Below, piece after piece: positions 36,397 to 48,721 of a DNA stretch of 64,000 nucleotides. The notes beneath the pieces were generated by a model, which was not told where the DNA came from, made no database searches, and was given only the letters and a program-made list of their open reading frames with translations. Position 1 is the first letter of the stretch, and every line of letters begins with the position of its first letter. The translations under genes and the position numbers were made by a program. Location: NCBI GenBank assembly GCA_018524725.1, contig JAEUWP010000091.1, positions 100,945 to 164,944 of the forward strand, written 5' to 3'. This DNA comes from Podaxis mareebaensis (taxonomy: Eukaryota; Basidiomycota; Agaricomycetes; Agaricales; Agaricaceae).

Positions 36397-36968
36397 ATGA
36401 AACCCTCCGTGGCACGTAATGCCGCCCAGCACTTAGATGCTCTCTCTCTACTCGCTATACCCATCGTTATATTGTCCTATTCTATGCCCGTCGTGGGCTA
36501 TGTCGTCAAGCAGAATCACGTTCGCGAAGGTGTGCTCACAGCTCTCATCCTTATGATCGACGTCTCACAATTTCACAGTCCAGAAACCAGATGCTGGGAA
36601 TGATGATGCTGTGATAGGACTAGCTATACAACTGGTCATTGTGGGGGGTGCGTTCCAGCGATGCTGCGACTATCTCGGGCCTGTCACTCATCCACGCCTC
36701 TTCCCTAGTCGTCTGTGCCCTCATCCTCTTACTGATCTGGCATTTCAGGAGATCATTCAATGGTATCCGGAAGAGAGCTGATAGCCTCGCGCCCGTCGCT
36801 AGCCACCATCCATCGTCCCCTGTGGCCACCTCGAGCATTGGTGATAACGCTCCTCCCATTGCGCCGCACCTTAGATCGGGCCACCTAGGCAGAGACACAA
36901 CGGGAAACAGCACGCTTTATACTAGCCCAACGATACCCCCTCCCATCGCAACCCGCGCAAGGGCGTAA
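36397..36968 (+). CDS. Small single-pass membrane protein, family member D
   Basis: Three exons, 36397-36529, 36579-36647 and 36709-36968, give 153 aa. Both introns are phase 1. The leader (ALSLLAIPIVILSYSMPVVG) is hydrophobic. The membrane span is split by intron 2 (IGLAIQLVIVG and VVCALILLLIWHF) and followed by RRSFNGIRKRAD, so a positive-inside rule places the tail in the cytosol. The tail is Pro- and Ser-rich and ends with SPTIPPPIATRARA. Member E has an identical exon 2 length (69 nt), the same junctions and a similar end (GPTIPFPATTR), so D and E are true duplicates. The function is unknown. Confidence 0.65.
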
Positions 36969-38274
36969 ATCTCCCTGCGGCCTGGCATGGATCACCTTTG
37001 ACCGCTGTCCGCCCGGAGTGTCATTTATTATTCCCTCTGTTACACAACTGTACTATATTTCGTTTATGTTGCTCATATTTGTGATTATCCTACCATTGGA
37101 CTCACTTTGCTCATTGTGCTGACTTAAGTGAGCAATCAGGTATTTTCATCTCCGCGATGATATCGCATCGGAACCATTCAAGTTAAGGACATGATATGTC
37201 CTCTCTCGCCTTTCCTATTTCCCCTGCTTGCGGATTGGCCATTCTCATGGGTTATAGGGTGAACACCATACCCACGATGCTCGAGGCGTATCATTCCTCG
37301 TGTGAGAAATGTGATAGTCCCTATGTCTCTCCATGACAACAAGGCGCCTTTTTAATTTCTTCTCTGGCCCTCGACCCGAGTAAAACAGAATGTCGGCTTG
37401 GAAAGATATCGACCCTTAGCCTGTCCATTTTGGTGACTATCACCCCGTAGCAACCTTAAGCTAATCCTAGCTTCTCTAGCTTCACGCCGTCTACACAACT
37501 TAGAAGTAGAGTAAGTGGAGCCGACCTCGTACCTAAAAACGCACATCGCCCAAAAGAGCATGCGATACAGGCTCAGACAACAAACAGTACGGCACAGAAG
37601 TAGTTGATGCGTCGTGGTACAGTCTCGTGGAGCTCACACTCATCTCTAAATATAACTCCTGGAATAAGGATAGGTATTGGCTTGATCACGATCGGTGATC
37701 GGTTGATCAGTGGTTTACGGAAGCAGAGGACCCGGCATATGCTACCAAAGGGGTCTGATCAGAAATCGGCCGTTTTGGCAATTTATGTCCGAGAAAAGTT
37801 CCCTATATAGTGTCCGCATACGGATCGGACATACCTCTTTTGGACCCCCTGCATCCGTGTCCCAGATCGCGTGACTGGTCGTGTATCCGCTTTTTAGTAA
37901 CACACGACATCAATAATGCGGTCGATCGTTGAACGTTGCAAACTTATGCTTATAAACGTAGCCGCCGTTTTAAATTTACCAGGATTTCTTTATACTGGGT
38001 AACCGGATTCCACGATTCCAGCCACATCAGTAAGTCCTATTCTTGTACTTACATTCCTTTGGTGGTTCTTAACTGCCCATTAGGTGAATATATCTTTGCC
38101 TAACGCTCCGTCGGAGGCACCGAGGGTTACTAACTGCATTAGCCCGTTATTCTGCTGTCAGGTTCATCACACACCACTGCCCCGATCTCAGATCCAAGAT
38201 CCATAGTAGCCATAGGTCAATAAGTACAGAACAAGTATCCTAACTCTTGTCACGACACTGGGACAGCTCTAGGG
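36969..38274. repeat. Intergenic region; 37190-37345 is a diverged copy of 39110-39285
   Basis: Shared blocks include ATGCTCGAGG, GATAGTCCC/GATAGCC and CTCCATGACAACAAG at the same order and spacing behind D and E. Duplication therefore included 3' flanking DNA. No gene is seen. Confidence 0.45.
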
Positions 38275-38282
38275 TATAAAAC
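38275..38282 (+). promoter_or_regulatory. TATA box of member E
   Basis: AGGGTATAAAACGC lies about 45-50 nt before the ATG. Confidence 0.5.
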
Positions 38283-38325
38283 GCCACTATCGCTTCCTCT
38301 ACCATCTCCCCGCTTTCCCACCTCT

Positions 38326-38883
38326 ATGATAAAATCTTCTATGGCACATAACTCAGGCTTCTTTGCTCTATTTTCCATACCTATCACTATTCTATCCAAC
38401 ACTACGCCTGTGGCGGGGTGTATCGTCTCACAGTACTCCGTTCGCAAAGGTACACTCATAATTCCTGTTGTATGGTCGTTGTCTTCTCATACTACGAAGT
38501 TAATCCAGACACAAATACTGAGGATCACCCTGTTCTTGTTGGAATAATTATATTACTCATCATTGCAGGTATGTTTAGTCGATGCTGTAACTACCTCGAG
38601 CCCATGACACAGACATCTTCCTTTAGTTGCCTGCGCTCTCATTCTCCGGATGATCTTTTATTTCGGATGGAAGCCATTCAGTAGTATTTGGAAGAAAGCC
38701 CACGACGTTACCCCAGCCACCGCTGGCCATCGCCCATTGTCTTCCATCCGAGTTCTTGACTCCGTCCCTAACATCGCTCCCCACCTTCAGCTAGCTCATT
38801 TTGGTGGAGGCAGGATGACCAACGGTGCATTGTGGATCGGTCCAACCATACCCTTTCCCGCCACAACTCGCACAACGATATGA
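38326..38883 (+). CDS. Small single-pass membrane protein, family member E
   Basis: Three exons, 38326-38449, 38500-38568 and 38627-38883, give 149 aa with phase-1 introns. The leader FFALFSIPITILSNTTPVAG aligns with that of D, and SVRKG before intron 1 aligns with HVREG. The membrane span is joined across intron 2 (VLVGIIILLIIAG and VACALILRMIFYF), then GWKPFSSIWKKAHD. The tail ends LWIGPTIPFPATTRTTI. It is a clear tandem duplicate of D that has diverged strongly in the lumenal part and tail, while the frame and splice sites stay intact. This argues for selection on an expressed protein. The function is unknown. Confidence 0.65.
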
Positions 38884-41065
38884 ATCCATCTATGGTGTGC
38901 TTGTTCCTGGAAAATGGGCTGAGTTCGTCATCGGCTGACAATGTTAATCGTTGTTTCCTGATGTTTGCAAGTCAGGATACATTTCGTTTGTATTCGTTTA
39001 TGTTCATAGCTCTCTAGAATTCTATATCCGTAGTTCTGTCCACCAAGTTCATTCTACTCATATTTTATGCTGGCCCCGCTGTTCTCATGCTTGTAATGAT
39101 ACTACATCTCAAGTACCCAGGCTTAAAGACGCAACATGTCTTTCCTTCATTCCCCTATCCCTCTACTTTGTGGACAAATTATTCTGGCAATCATAGCTTA
39201 ACCATAGCACATCCTGAATGCTCGAGGGAAACCGTCTTGATTGTGGGGAATACGATAGCCTACACGTCCTCCATGACAACAAGTTGGCATCAGCTCCTTC
39301 TCAATCGCTCTTCTGGCACTTAGCACAGATGAAACGGGAAACATTTAATTGATATCCAGCCTTCATCTCTCTCTCGGAGCTGGAGAGAGCTACTATCAGT
39401 TTCATGCCACTTCCATTTCGTGAGGAATGAGTAATACAGATATGATCTCACACCCAAGGTGCACATCTTCTGTAGAACTATCCGAGGGAAACAGGGAAGG
39501 GCAAGTGGCACAGCACAGAAGCAGACCAAGGGATGATACCATCCTACTATGACTTGTGGAATACATATTCATCCACACGTACCCATCGATCCATCATTTT
39601 CGGTAAACATGTAATAAAAGACAATAAGTTAGCCCGGTCGCAATCCTCCGTCAGCGGCGATCGTTCACCTGCCCTTACGAAGACAATCACAGCCTTTCAT
39701 AAGGCTTAGGCTGCGGAGCCCAGATCTCTGGCTAAAATTGAATATTAATTATTGGATATGGAAACGTTACGCGCCTGGAGTGAGGCTCAGCCACTCATCA
39801 TGAGGTGGCATCATACTGACCGGAACCGGTTTTCGAGGGGATTAGTTTAACTATGTTAAAGTCACAAAGCTGCAGTCGTTGCTATCATGAGTTTGTGCTC
39901 AGCGAACTAGTACAGGCGGGATTCTGCCGTCGACAGTCGACTCTTCTTTGTCTCAATCCCAGTCGATGCCCCAAGAAAGAATGAGCCAGGAATGCAAGTG
40001 TGGAGCTAGCTGGGTGCGAAGCTGGAATATGCGTATTGTTACCACAGCCCAAGTTTAGTCCGTTACAGGTCTTGCCGGTGTTTATTCTTGTGGGTCTCGC
40101 CTCATCTCTTCGTTGCAAGCCTATTGAAATGCTAGCACTCTTTGAGCCTGGGCTAAGGTCCAGCCACAAAAGACTTGTTACTATACCATCTGGGGCCCCC
40201 TCTCGGGTTCTAGCTCCCAGTAATAAGGTTGTCGGGGAGTCGGGGCATGAGTACTAGGGTTGTGCACGTTGCCTCTGAGGTAAATCCTAGCCATTACGGC
40301 ATTATTGTTGGGACATAAGACGAATAAGACAATGGATACGTATTGAGGAATGAAAATGCCCGCGTCCGGTGCAGGTTTTCCATACAGTCTCCGGTGATTA
40401 ATGCACACTGGAAGACAGAGGACGCCGATGGAGCTTGACCCAGAGTGGTGTTGTAGCAGTATGCCTGAGCGGGCGATCTGGCGTTCCGACGTTGAGGTGA
40501 TTAACCAGCAAGTTTCTTGCTCCTGTTTGATCGGTTGATGACATGAAGAGGAGGCCGCAATAGATGGCGTAGGGTACTGTGCTGTGCATCCCAAGCGCGA
40601 AACCAGATCTCCCGTCAAGAATGTAGATCCAGGACATGCCTCGAGCACTTGATAAAAGAGTCTAATTGCCAGATCTGCGGCGGCAGAAGCACAGGCTCTT
40701 AACCTTCGTTTTTGGACCTGGGGGCCTCTGTGGAATATACGGTCTTGTCCCACGCTTAAGGATAGTTGAAGCCTTGACTGTTATATGATATTGCGGGGCT
40801 CAGTCAGCGAACCCCGTCCCGTATCTTCGACACATAAAATTGTACAAAGTACTGCTATGTTAAATAGCTATTTTATGTGATTTGGGTTGCCTCATCATGC
40901 AGAAAGTGAAAAAGACATTACCAATTGAGGATAGGTGGTATACTCTATGGGTATATGGATATATCATCAATAGATGGATACAAATCAACCATGACCAGAG
41001 AATCAATGCCAACCATAACCGGTCTTAACGAATTACGCCAGGTCATACACCCCATCGTCCGGCGA
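38884..41065. other. Gene-poor interval between the two membrane-protein arrays
   Basis: The first 400 nt repeat the 3' flank of member D. A 190-codon minus-strand frame (40181-40753) is long for chance but has no motif or family likeness that I can defend. TATA-like AT-rich DNA occurs near 40850-40990. Confidence 0.4.
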
Positions 41066-42502
41066 CTATTGTTTCTGCCTGGCGTGAGCCCCAACCGGTA
41101 TTCCCGGAAGAGAAGCGGGATATGCTAGTGGCGAATCAAAGGAAGGTTGATAGGTACTTGCAGTCCGTCCCGCCGTCGAAAATCCATATCCAGGACGCTC
41201 GGGCATCATATTCGGTCCAGAGGTAACAGTGACGCCCATGCTATTAGCCCTAGCATTCAATGAAGTGTCTCGCTGATGGGATTGCAAGTACCCAGGGCTG
41301 ACCGGTGCATAGTTGAGTCCGACAACAGGCGTGTCGGTGCGCGACGGTGGGATCGTAGACGTATGAGTGTACGCCTGCTGCGGCTGCATTCCCGCCTGAG
41401 GTTTTCGTGGTCCGGGGGCCTGATAATAAGGTTGTTTGACCCCTCCCTGAGTGCCAGGACTGAAAGGATATACGCCCGGCGCGTTCCAGCCATATCGGTT
41501 ATCCATCTGGGTCATGTTCTGAGGCGCAGGTGAGCCAAATAGGACAAACGGCGAAATTGTATGAGAACCACGAACCGGGGCAGAAGAAGAGAAGTTTCGA
41601 ACGCTAGGAGAAGATACAGGGACGTCGGAAGGTATAGCAGCAGCTTCTTCCGCGAACTTGTTTGCGAGTTTTCGGCGGATGCACCAGATGGCGGCGATGA
41701 GGATGATGAGGCCTAGGATACCGCCGAAGACACCGCCAACGATTGCTCCGGCAGAGGGTCCTTTGGAACTTTGCGTCACACCGGAAGAGTCCATGGCGGA
41801 AGGGGTCGAGCTAGGAGCATGGCTCAGGCTAGCTCCTTCCGACACATCGTTAGTGATCCGCGTGGATGTCTGGGGAAGGAGATCGACGGAGGTGGAAGTG
41901 GATGAAGTGATAGAACTGATCGCTGCAGAGGTACTGGATAAGATGGTGGATGGGCTCATTGAAGAAGTAGAACTGGCAGTTGTGGTTGTTTGGGAACTTG
42001 CACTGATTGGAACGGTGGTGTTTTCATTCGTAGTGTCTGGATCGGTAACGACAAAGTAGTCGAGCCAAAACCATCCGTTTTTGGACTGGTTGATGACTTC
42101 AAGGACGTGTTCACCAGCGCTCAACGATGCCGAGTGGAAGAACTTGACACTGTATTGGGTGTCCCTGGCCGGTTCCGAGGTGTAAGAAGCTGGTGAGCCC
42201 CCGTCGAGGATATACTGTGACGTAACCCCGGAGGAGTCCACAATTCTCGAAGAAACTGTGCCATAGACAGCGATGGACGAGCCTTCGAATTGCAAAATTG
42301 AATCCAGGTCACGTCAATCAAGAGGTTGGAGGGACAGTGCATTTCGCTACTGACCAGAGAACCTTATTTTTGCACTAGCTCCCTCTGTTCGCGTAAGTGA
42401 TGTCGTACCCATATACTCCTTCGGTCCTCCATGGGTTGTCCAATCACGGCCGGAGTATACGACAGAACTATCCTGATCGTCGATTCTCTTCGCAGATGAC
42501 AT
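41066..42502 (-). CDS. Single-pass membrane protein with beta-rich ectodomain, array member G1
   Basis: Two exons, 42355-42502 and 41066-42282, with a phase-1 intron, give 454 aa. The N-terminal domain has the array signature (RIDDQDSSVVYSG, then GSSIAVYGTVS, QYILDGGSPASY, HSASLSAGEHVLEV, GWFWLDYFVVT), suggesting a jelly-roll or carbohydrate-binding type ectodomain. A Ser/Thr-rich stalk leads to a membrane span (GAIVGGVFGGILGLIILIAA) and a basic stop (IRRKLANK). The tail is long, rich in Tyr, Pro and Gln, and has no PPxY. An upstream in-frame ATG at 42604 would add a hydrophobic leader (LYLPIFFQLSLPHLLFVLEH), making this the only member with a plausible signal peptide. It is the most divergent member. 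Confidence 0.75.
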
Positions 42503-43586
42503 TGCTGAGTCGTCGGAGCTCAAACCCCGAAAAATATGCTCGAGCACAAACAAAAGATGAGGGAGTGAGAGTTGAAAAAAGATTGGAAGGTACAACCGAC
42601 GCAAGACGTGGTGTGAAACCGATATTCAAAGAGGCGTCGCCTGGATGTAGTAGAAGCTATAAAAGACAGCGAGACGATGTTCAAGAACAAAAGCAATACC
42701 AGGCTCAATTACGACCGTCCTATCAGGGTCACCTTGATTGATCGCATGCGTCAACTTGGCTGAAACTCTTTGTTTGGCGTCAAGAGTATGTCAATAGTAT
42801 TGGAGGTACTAGTAGTAAAGGTTAGTCCTCGGTTGGTGGCTAGGATACAGAGAATGTCCATGTACGAGTACGAGAAGCTCTGAATCGGTGATCGATGATC
42901 CGGTGGTCCTTTACATACACAAGTTCGTAATAGACGGATCGAAGGACAGCTATTTTTACTAACTTCGGGGACACGTGGAATATCCTCCCCTGCCCGGACA
43001 TAACCTCGCACTTTCGTACAGTCATGAATTAGGTACCCACCTGAGTGGAATCTGCCTCGGTTATGCGAAGTTGATCAGAGGCTGAGAGCAAGAACGGTTC
43101 GCATTTGATATGACATGGAGATGGAATCCCGCCATGATGCAAGCGAGAGTTAGGGTATCTATTGCTTTGCTAAATAAAACCTAAGGAAGATAGGCGACGA
43201 GGATGTAATCACACATGCTGCGACCTGGAGTCACTACGTAATCGCTAGTCCTCAAGGCTCAAGTCGAGAATACGGTAGACAACTATGAAGTCACGATCTA
43301 ATCATCACTACAGGTTTGTTGGCCATAAAAATGAATTAACACGTGGAATAACGCGTGTCTTTAGGAGTCGAGGATATGGCAAACGTCCGAGGAACACGAG
43401 AAGATGCCAAGAAGGTTTAAATGGAGAACACAATAAGAATCATCGCGTGGATAAGAATTGTATAAATGGCAGATCGTGGACATACGTGATGATGTCCAAC
43501 AACCAGAGGCATCATTGCTCCATACCAGACACCTTGTCTCCAGTTCGAGCTGATTCGTCTCTTCCAGTGTTTCCATCTGATCCTCC
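42503..43586. other. Intergenic region between G1 and G2
   Basis: No gene is seen apart from a short plus-strand frame overlapping the G2 3' end. Confidence 0.45.
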
Positions 43587-44629
43587 TTATGTATATGAGC
43601 CAGAATACGCTGGTGGTGGATCATGTCGTGGCTGTGATGGCAGGATCTTGTTCGATCTCGTCTGTATTGAGAGACTGGGGTGACCGGCTTGCTTGGACCT
43701 GTCCATGTCACATGGCATCCCAGGCCTCCTAGTGCTTTGGGAGACACCAGTACCCTTTAAACCCGAGTGATTATGTGACAGAAACATGTTTTGGGATGAT
43801 GCAGGGGAGGATAAAATGAACGGCACCACAGATTGAGGACCACTTGACTGGCTGGCGGGTGGTTGAAACGGATAAAAAGACGTATATGGTAGGGTAGTTT
43901 GGTGCTTATCAGAGTGTTTCCTAGACATGATCCGGCGGAGGTACCAAATGAGGAGGAAAATGAGGATGAGGGCTAATACACCCGCCATAACTCCAACAGC
44001 AATGATTCCTGCGGAAGAACTCCGAGTCGGTTGTGATCTAGCACTAGAACCTGTGGTCGAGGGGTCTGGAGTGGGAAACGGGGTTTGATTTTGGATGATC
44101 GTCTGGGTGTTTGTGCCACTGACGGTAGCACTACTTTCTCCAGGCGACAGCGAGAAGTCACTGGTAATGACCATGTAATCGAGCCAGAAATGTCCCGCGG
44201 ATTGAATAACAATTTCTAGCGTGTGGGTTTCATTGCTCAAAGGTTGCGATTGATAGAACAGCACTTTGTACTGCGTATCATTGGTAGATTGAGCATGATA
44301 ACTGAGGGCTGTCGTTGAGTCAAGGGTGTACCGAGTTGTGGGATCAGCTCGACCGAGGCTTGCTGGGGATATTGTGCCGTAAACAGCAATAAGAGAACCT
44401 ACCGGGGGTTTGAGCCAAGTGAGCGCGACAACCTTCATATAACCATAAAGAACTTACCAGAGAATGTTATCTTGGCTCCGGCACCCACATTTGTTGCGTG
44501 TGTCACTGTGTGCATAAACTCGTTGCTTGACCCATCGGGGTTCCAATCGTTTCCGCCTCCGGCTTGTGATGAGAAATAAGAGATTGAGGGGTCACGGTCG
44601 TCGATGAAAAGTTGGCGCTGAAGAGACAT
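43587..44629 (-). CDS. Single-pass membrane protein with beta-rich ectodomain, array member G2
   Basis: Exons 44458-44629 and 43587-44398, phase-1 intron, 327 aa. The ectodomain has LFIDDRDPSISYFSS, GSLIAVYGTIS, RYTLDSTTALSYHA, TLEIVIQSAGHFWLDYMVIT. A Ser/Thr/Pro stalk precedes the span GIIAVGVMAGVLALILIFLLIW, then a basic stop (YLRRIMSRKH) and a tail ending DPPPAYSGSYT. This is a PPxY motif of the sort bound by WW domains of Rsp5/Nedd4 ubiquitin ligases. No N-terminal signal peptide is visible, so membrane insertion would depend on the internal span. The ligand is unknown. Confidence 0.8.
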
Positions 44630-45847
44630 TCCTGAGCGAATGAGATCCAACCAGGGGGTTGGGTATTGGGGATGTAAGGCACTGCCGGATGCAAGACATG
44701 TCGTACATATAAGCTCACTTTATCAATACTGAAAGCCGATGGCGACTTGGGCAAGGTGGGAAAAGTGTCGGGATGATACGCCTATTGGCAGACACACCAT
44801 TCTTGTATCAAAGATCACGGTCAGCCCCATGCAGCCCAGCAACTAGGCTTCCGTTATTTTCTCATGATGGCCGTGCATGGGACCCAATTGACTACAGGAT
44901 TCAGTGGTGTAAGGTTCATGCAAGTCACTAAGATACAGGTGAATTCCGATCTCTTCAATCAGTTACTGTACGTCTAGAACCCACCTCAATTCGGTGGGGC
45001 CGGGGGATACATACCCGACAAGTAAAGGTCGACTTGAAGATGTCATTCTAGGATGTCTAGCCCCGGAATACCCCAAGATTGAAATGGTTGAAGAGATAGG
45101 GCAACAGGGATCATCAATGACATGGAAGTGAGACTAAAGGTTGCGATGAACCGAGGAGATAATTGTCGTAAGGGCGAAAACGAAAGGGTGTCCGTTGGCT
45201 GATAAAAAGTCTGATGTGTGATGGAAGAGGAAGTCGCTGCCTTCTGTACACACCCTTCGCCCTGGGCAACGCGATGGCGGGGAAGAATGGCCAACTGCAG
45301 ACGCCGATCCATTGATGTGTATCATGCCAAAGCGGGTTTCCTGAATCAAACATCGTTATGAACGCGGTATTCACCTCGATTGGTCCCAGTCATTCTCACG
45401 CATCACAACCGTCCTCGGGATCAATAGATTCATCAACCCATCGCAGGTCATCCATTTTTGCATGTTTCCAGCGAACCGGCTTGGGCATGAGCGTCACATA
45501 TGTGCCCCTAGAAGCTAGAAGCACAGCAGACAAACGTAAACACCTCAGGTCCACAAGACCTCTCGAGGGCTTATCCACACGTCATTTATACTATCCAAAG
45601 CGAAGTGCAACAAAAGTTCGTAGAACATCACATTTGCCACAGAACAAAAATGCCCATTATGTAAGGGACATTTCCAGTGAGAACCGAATATGTTGCATGT
45701 GTCCACCAAAAACAATAGAGCATTGCAAAGCCAAAAAAGAAGGAAAGAGAAATATAGAATAGAATTATTGACTTCCTAATTGAAAAGAGTCACAACCAGC
45801 ACCATATCTCCCTAGCGTACCGCTGACATCCTACCCAATCTTCCAGT
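44630..45847. other. Intergenic region between G2 and G3
   Basis: No gene is seen. Short frames on both strands have no motif. Confidence 0.45.
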
Positions 45848-46863
45848 TTATGAACCAGAATAGTCAGGTGGCGGGTCATTTTGCGACTGAGACACCCCAA
45901 ATGGGCGCTTGTTTGACTCAGTTGGTGTCGAGAAGCCGGAGCGATTGGCTTGCTCGGATCCGCCTGCACCACTCGTGTTTCCGGACGGAGTGCCAACCGA
46001 ATCCGAATGATAGTGTGGCTGGGGTTTTCTTTGGAACGATGTAGGAGTGGTTAAACTGAACGGCGTCACTGATACCAGGCCACTTGTCTGGTCTGCAGAT
46101 GGTGGGGACGGGTTAAACGAAACATAAGGTAGCGTAGTCTGAAGCGTATCAGACTTAGAGGGTTTGTCGGATCGTTTCCGGCGAATATACCAGGCAAGGA
46201 GAATAAGGAGAACGAGGCCTAATAACCCTGCCAAGACTCCGCTGGCAATAATCCCTGCAGAGGCGTTCAGCGCCGGCGCTGTGCTAGAACCAGTGGCTGA
46301 AGGCTCCAGGGTAGCAACTCGACTCGACGTGGACGTTTGAGTGCTTCCGCTACTAGTAGCGACAGCATTATTTTCCCCGGAAGACAACGAGAAATTCCCA
46401 GTGACGACCAGATAATCAAGCCAGAACTTGCCGGGGGACTGGATGACAATTTTAAGTGTGTGAGACCCAGTGTTCAAAGGCGGTGACTCGTAAAACTGGA
46501 CACGATATTGGGTAACATCAGTGGGCCGAGCGCTATAGCTAACCGGTGCGCCTGAATCAAGAATGTACTGGGTCGTAGGGTTGGCCGGGCCAAATGACGT
46601 TGGGGATATCGTCCCGACGACGGCAATACGAGAACCTGTCGGTTAAGCGTGTCAACGATGTTGCAACGACGACATTGTGTTGGGAGCTCACCAAAGAATG
46701 TTATCTCAGCACTGGCACCGACATCTACCGCGTTCATTGTCGTGTTCATAAACTCTTCGACCGATCCCAGCCAAGGTGACCAGTCACTTGTTCCTTGACT
46801 TGTTTCGGAGTATATGATCGAGGGATCGCGATCGTCGACAAAAAGCTGTCGCAAAGAGGACAT
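45848..46863 (-). CDS. Single-pass membrane protein with beta-rich ectodomain, array member G3
   Basis: Exons 46692-46863 and 45848-46635, phase-1 intron, 319 aa. Exon 1 is exactly as long as in G2 and G4 (172 nt). The start LRQLFVDDRDPSIIY and the blocks GSRIAVVGTIS, QYILDSGAPVSYSA and HTLKIVIQSPGKFWLDYLVV match the array. The span is GIIASGVLAGLLGLVLLILLAW and the basic stop is YIRRKRSDK. The tail ends NDPPPDYSGS, again PPxY. The tail segment TLPYVSFNPSPPS resembles TLPYTSFYPFQPPA in G2, so tails share ancestry as well as ectodomains. There is no signal peptide. Confidence 0.8.
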
Positions 46864-47729
46864 CCTTATGGGAGCAGGTCCTCGTGAACTGGGGAAAAAG
46901 AGAGCAAGAGGGGACTGAGACGAGGAGGAATAAAGGATGATTGGCCTGGGACACGGCGTGTGCGTCTTGAGTTCGAAAAGGCCATGCCGTACCCGGGTGG
47001 TAAGGCAGTGCTAGAGGAACAGGTTCGATGGTCAGTGAGAAGATCATTTGCGCGCGGGGGAGTGAGCATAAAAAACTTCTTCAGCAAACGTCAGAACAGG
47101 TACCTAACCACCAAAATAGTTCTGGGCGTCAAATTCGAAGCCTGAAGCCTGAAGTTTACCACCTGCTCGATGCATGAAGCTGCAATGGGGTGCCTGGTCG
47201 AAATCGTCATTGTATCGGGGATACATTGTTTCACGACCACCATCGTAATTCTATCATGCCGAACTCCGTAAAATTCGGGAAATACAGGCGGGTTTGAATC
47301 GGAATTGCCTGGGAAAAAGCATCACTCTTGCCTGAAAAAAAAAAGCACGGCGTGGCCGTGTCATGACAACTTTCATCGATCTCGATCATCAATCATTAGT
47401 CGCTGACTGTTAATGAATCCCACGAGATATTGAAAGAACGTCGTGCATCGCGGTCAAATACATACGGGAGTGTTTCTCAGGCCATTGAGTGATATCTATT
47501 CGGAACAATTACAATCAAAACCACATCTGTCGAGAAACTAGCTTTACCCGAAAAAGAGTGATAGAATGGGGATGGACGGAAATAGGATAGGTGGTGCCAG
47601 ACCCAAAGTCCTCCTCTCGATACCTATGCGACGTGCCTCGCCGAAGCCTATAAACTCAGCCCTTCATCAGAAATGCAGGTGGTAAGCCGTACCGCGGCTG
47701 AGCGCTAGGGCTCAGGCGAGTTTCACCGA
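46864..47729. other. Intergenic region between G3 and G4
   Basis: No gene is seen. The part nearest 47729 may hold the untranslated remains of the lost G4 tail. Confidence 0.45.
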
Positions 47730-48721
47730 TCACACTGGCGCCAAGAGGGCGGGACGACCGGCGTAGTCAGATCTACCTATGTTCCCCGTATTTCCTGTCT
47801 CTGTGCTAGAGGCGTACTCCAGGCTACGAGTACTTGCTGAATCCGAGCAATACTGAGTCTGGGACGTGCCTCCGAATGGCGTAGATAATGGGAACGGCAT
47901 CAGTTGGGGGTTACTTGACTGACTTGGAGACTTCGGATCGGGAGATGTCTGGGTGGGAATGCTCCTGAGTTTATCTGAACGTTTTCTAAACAGCCTCCGG
48001 CGAATGTACCAGGCAAGGGGCAGGACAAGGACAAAACCTAAGGTGGCTCCCAAAACTTCACTGGCGATGGTTGCTACGGGAGAATTAGACTCCTTGGGTG
48101 CACCGCTAGAGCTTGCATTCGAAGGTGATGGAGTGGAAGCAGAAAGCTGGTTTGAGGTGAAAGTCGGAAGCTGAGCTGAGGTACTCGACGTCGTCTGGGT
48201 ACTTTGGCCAACAGTAGTAGGATTGCTTTCTGCGGGGGATATGGAATAATTCCCGGTGATGACCATGTAATCAAGCCAGAAGTGCCCTTGGGATTGTATG
48301 ACAATCTGAAGGGTATGAGGGCCACCGCTCAAAGGCCGTGACTGGTAAAACTGAACTCTGTACTGATTGTCTTGGCCGGCTTGAGCATGATAGGTGATGG
48401 GCGGCTCGGAATCAAGAAAATATTGGGTAGTGGGCTCGGAATTGCCATCCTGGTTCGCTGCGGATATAGTGCCGAAAACGGCGATGAGAGAACCTAGAAA
48501 TGGCCAAGTCAGGAGCCATATAGCAACTATGCAGTGTTTAATAACCCACCGGAAAATGTAAGACTGACGCCGGCGCCGGCGGAAAATGCGTAGGATGTCG
48601 TATTCATAAACTCTTTACTCGCCCCAGCGCTCTTCCAGTCGTTAGTTCCCGATGTCGACGAAAAATAATTGAGCGAAGGGTCGTGGTCGTCAACGAGAAG
48701 TTGGCGGGGAAAATATGACAT
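47730..48721 (-). CDS. Single-pass membrane protein with beta-rich ectodomain, array member G4 (shortened tail)
   Basis: Exons 48550-48721 and 47730-48493, phase-1 intron, 311 aa. The ectodomain has RQLLVDDHDPSLNYFSS, GSLIAVFGTIS, QYFLDSEPPITYHA and HTLQIVIQSQGHFWLDYMVI. The span ATIASEVLGATLGFVLVLPLAW is followed by YIRRRLFRKRSDK. The tail stops at ALLAPV without the PPxY seen in G2, G3 and G5. Downstream of the stop, an out-of-frame LPPAF-like stretch (about 47670) may be the decayed motif. An upstream in-frame ATG at 48784 adds a partly hydrophobic leader of uncertain use. Confidence 0.75.

Noticed and set aside
40181..40753. RTA1-like or transporter identity for the long minus frame
   Set aside because: Only vague hydrophobic likeness and no conserved signature.
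43285..43683. Plus-strand gene of 132 codons
   Set aside because: Its right part is antisense to the G2 coding tail and the rest has no coding features.
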